DNA of 14,708 nucleotides from Acidobacteriota bacterium (lineage in GTDB: Bacteria > Acidobacteriota > Terriglobia > Bryobacterales > Bryobacteraceae): the NCBI GenBank assembly GCA_026394095.1, contig JAPKYY010000116.1, positions 1 to 14,708 of the forward strand. Direction: 5' to 3'. Of the stretch, positions 14,707-14,708 are shown piece by piece; the first letter of the stretch is position 1; the number at the start of each line of letters is the position of its first letter. Position numbers and translations under genes: made by a program. Below the pieces are notes generated by a model. It had not been told where the DNA came from, did not search any database, and saw nothing but the letters and a program-made list of their open reading frames with translations.

Positions 14707-14708
14707 GG

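Overview
The window looks like part of a chromosome of an Acidobacteriota bacterium, possibly near Bryobacter/Solibacter. This is inferred from protein style only: long fused signalling proteins, a CHAT-TPR/ECF sigma pairing, moderately high GC. No phylogenetic marker was searched. Coding density is near total. Adjacent genes overlap or lie at most about 20 bases apart, so there is no intergenic stretch near 300 bases. I see no RNA genes, insertion sequences, CRISPR arrays or attachment sites.

Left part, plus strand (40-2874): a long-form ribosome hibernation factor (hpf), the RNase adapter rapZ starting inside the hpf stop codon, and a GT-C type membrane glycosyltransferase whose start overlaps the end of rapZ. 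hpf-rapZ is a housekeeping pairing. The lead promoter, if any, is upstream of the window.

Right part, minus strand (14706 down to 2809): eleven genes in one direction, nearly all joined by 4-base stop/start overlaps or gaps of 2-19 bases, so very probably one operon whose promoter is beyond the right edge. In transcription order: (1) MotA/TolQ/ExbB-like channel subunit; (2) TolR/ExbD/MotB-like single-span protein with a coiled coil and a globular domain resembling DUF2135; (3) zinc-ribbon FHA protein; (4) PP2C phosphatase with a C-terminal membrane anchor; (5) exported trypsin/DegP-like protease joined through a membrane span to a cytoplasmic FHA domain; (6) soluble PP2C phosphatase; (7) membrane Ser/Thr kinase with a zinc ribbon, three Ig-like repeats and a PH-like C-terminal domain; (8) exported TPR-CHAT protease-like protein; (9) ECF-type sigma factor; (10) single-span anti-sigma-like protein; (11) FkbM-type methyltransferase. 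The last gene runs tail to tail into the glycosyltransferase gene with a 66-base overlap.

Taken together, the minus-strand operon reads as an envelope-spanning phospho-signalling machine. A proton-channel-like pair sits beside a complete threonine phosphorylation circuit (writer kinase, two erasers, two FHA readers), two protease-fold proteins on the outer side of the membrane, and a sigma/anti-sigma pair that could feed back on transcription. The individual families are recognisable. The combination as one operon is not one I can match to a named system, and it is the main candidate here for an undescribed system. Its function (envelope stress response, regulated cell death or defence, or envelope energisation) is open.
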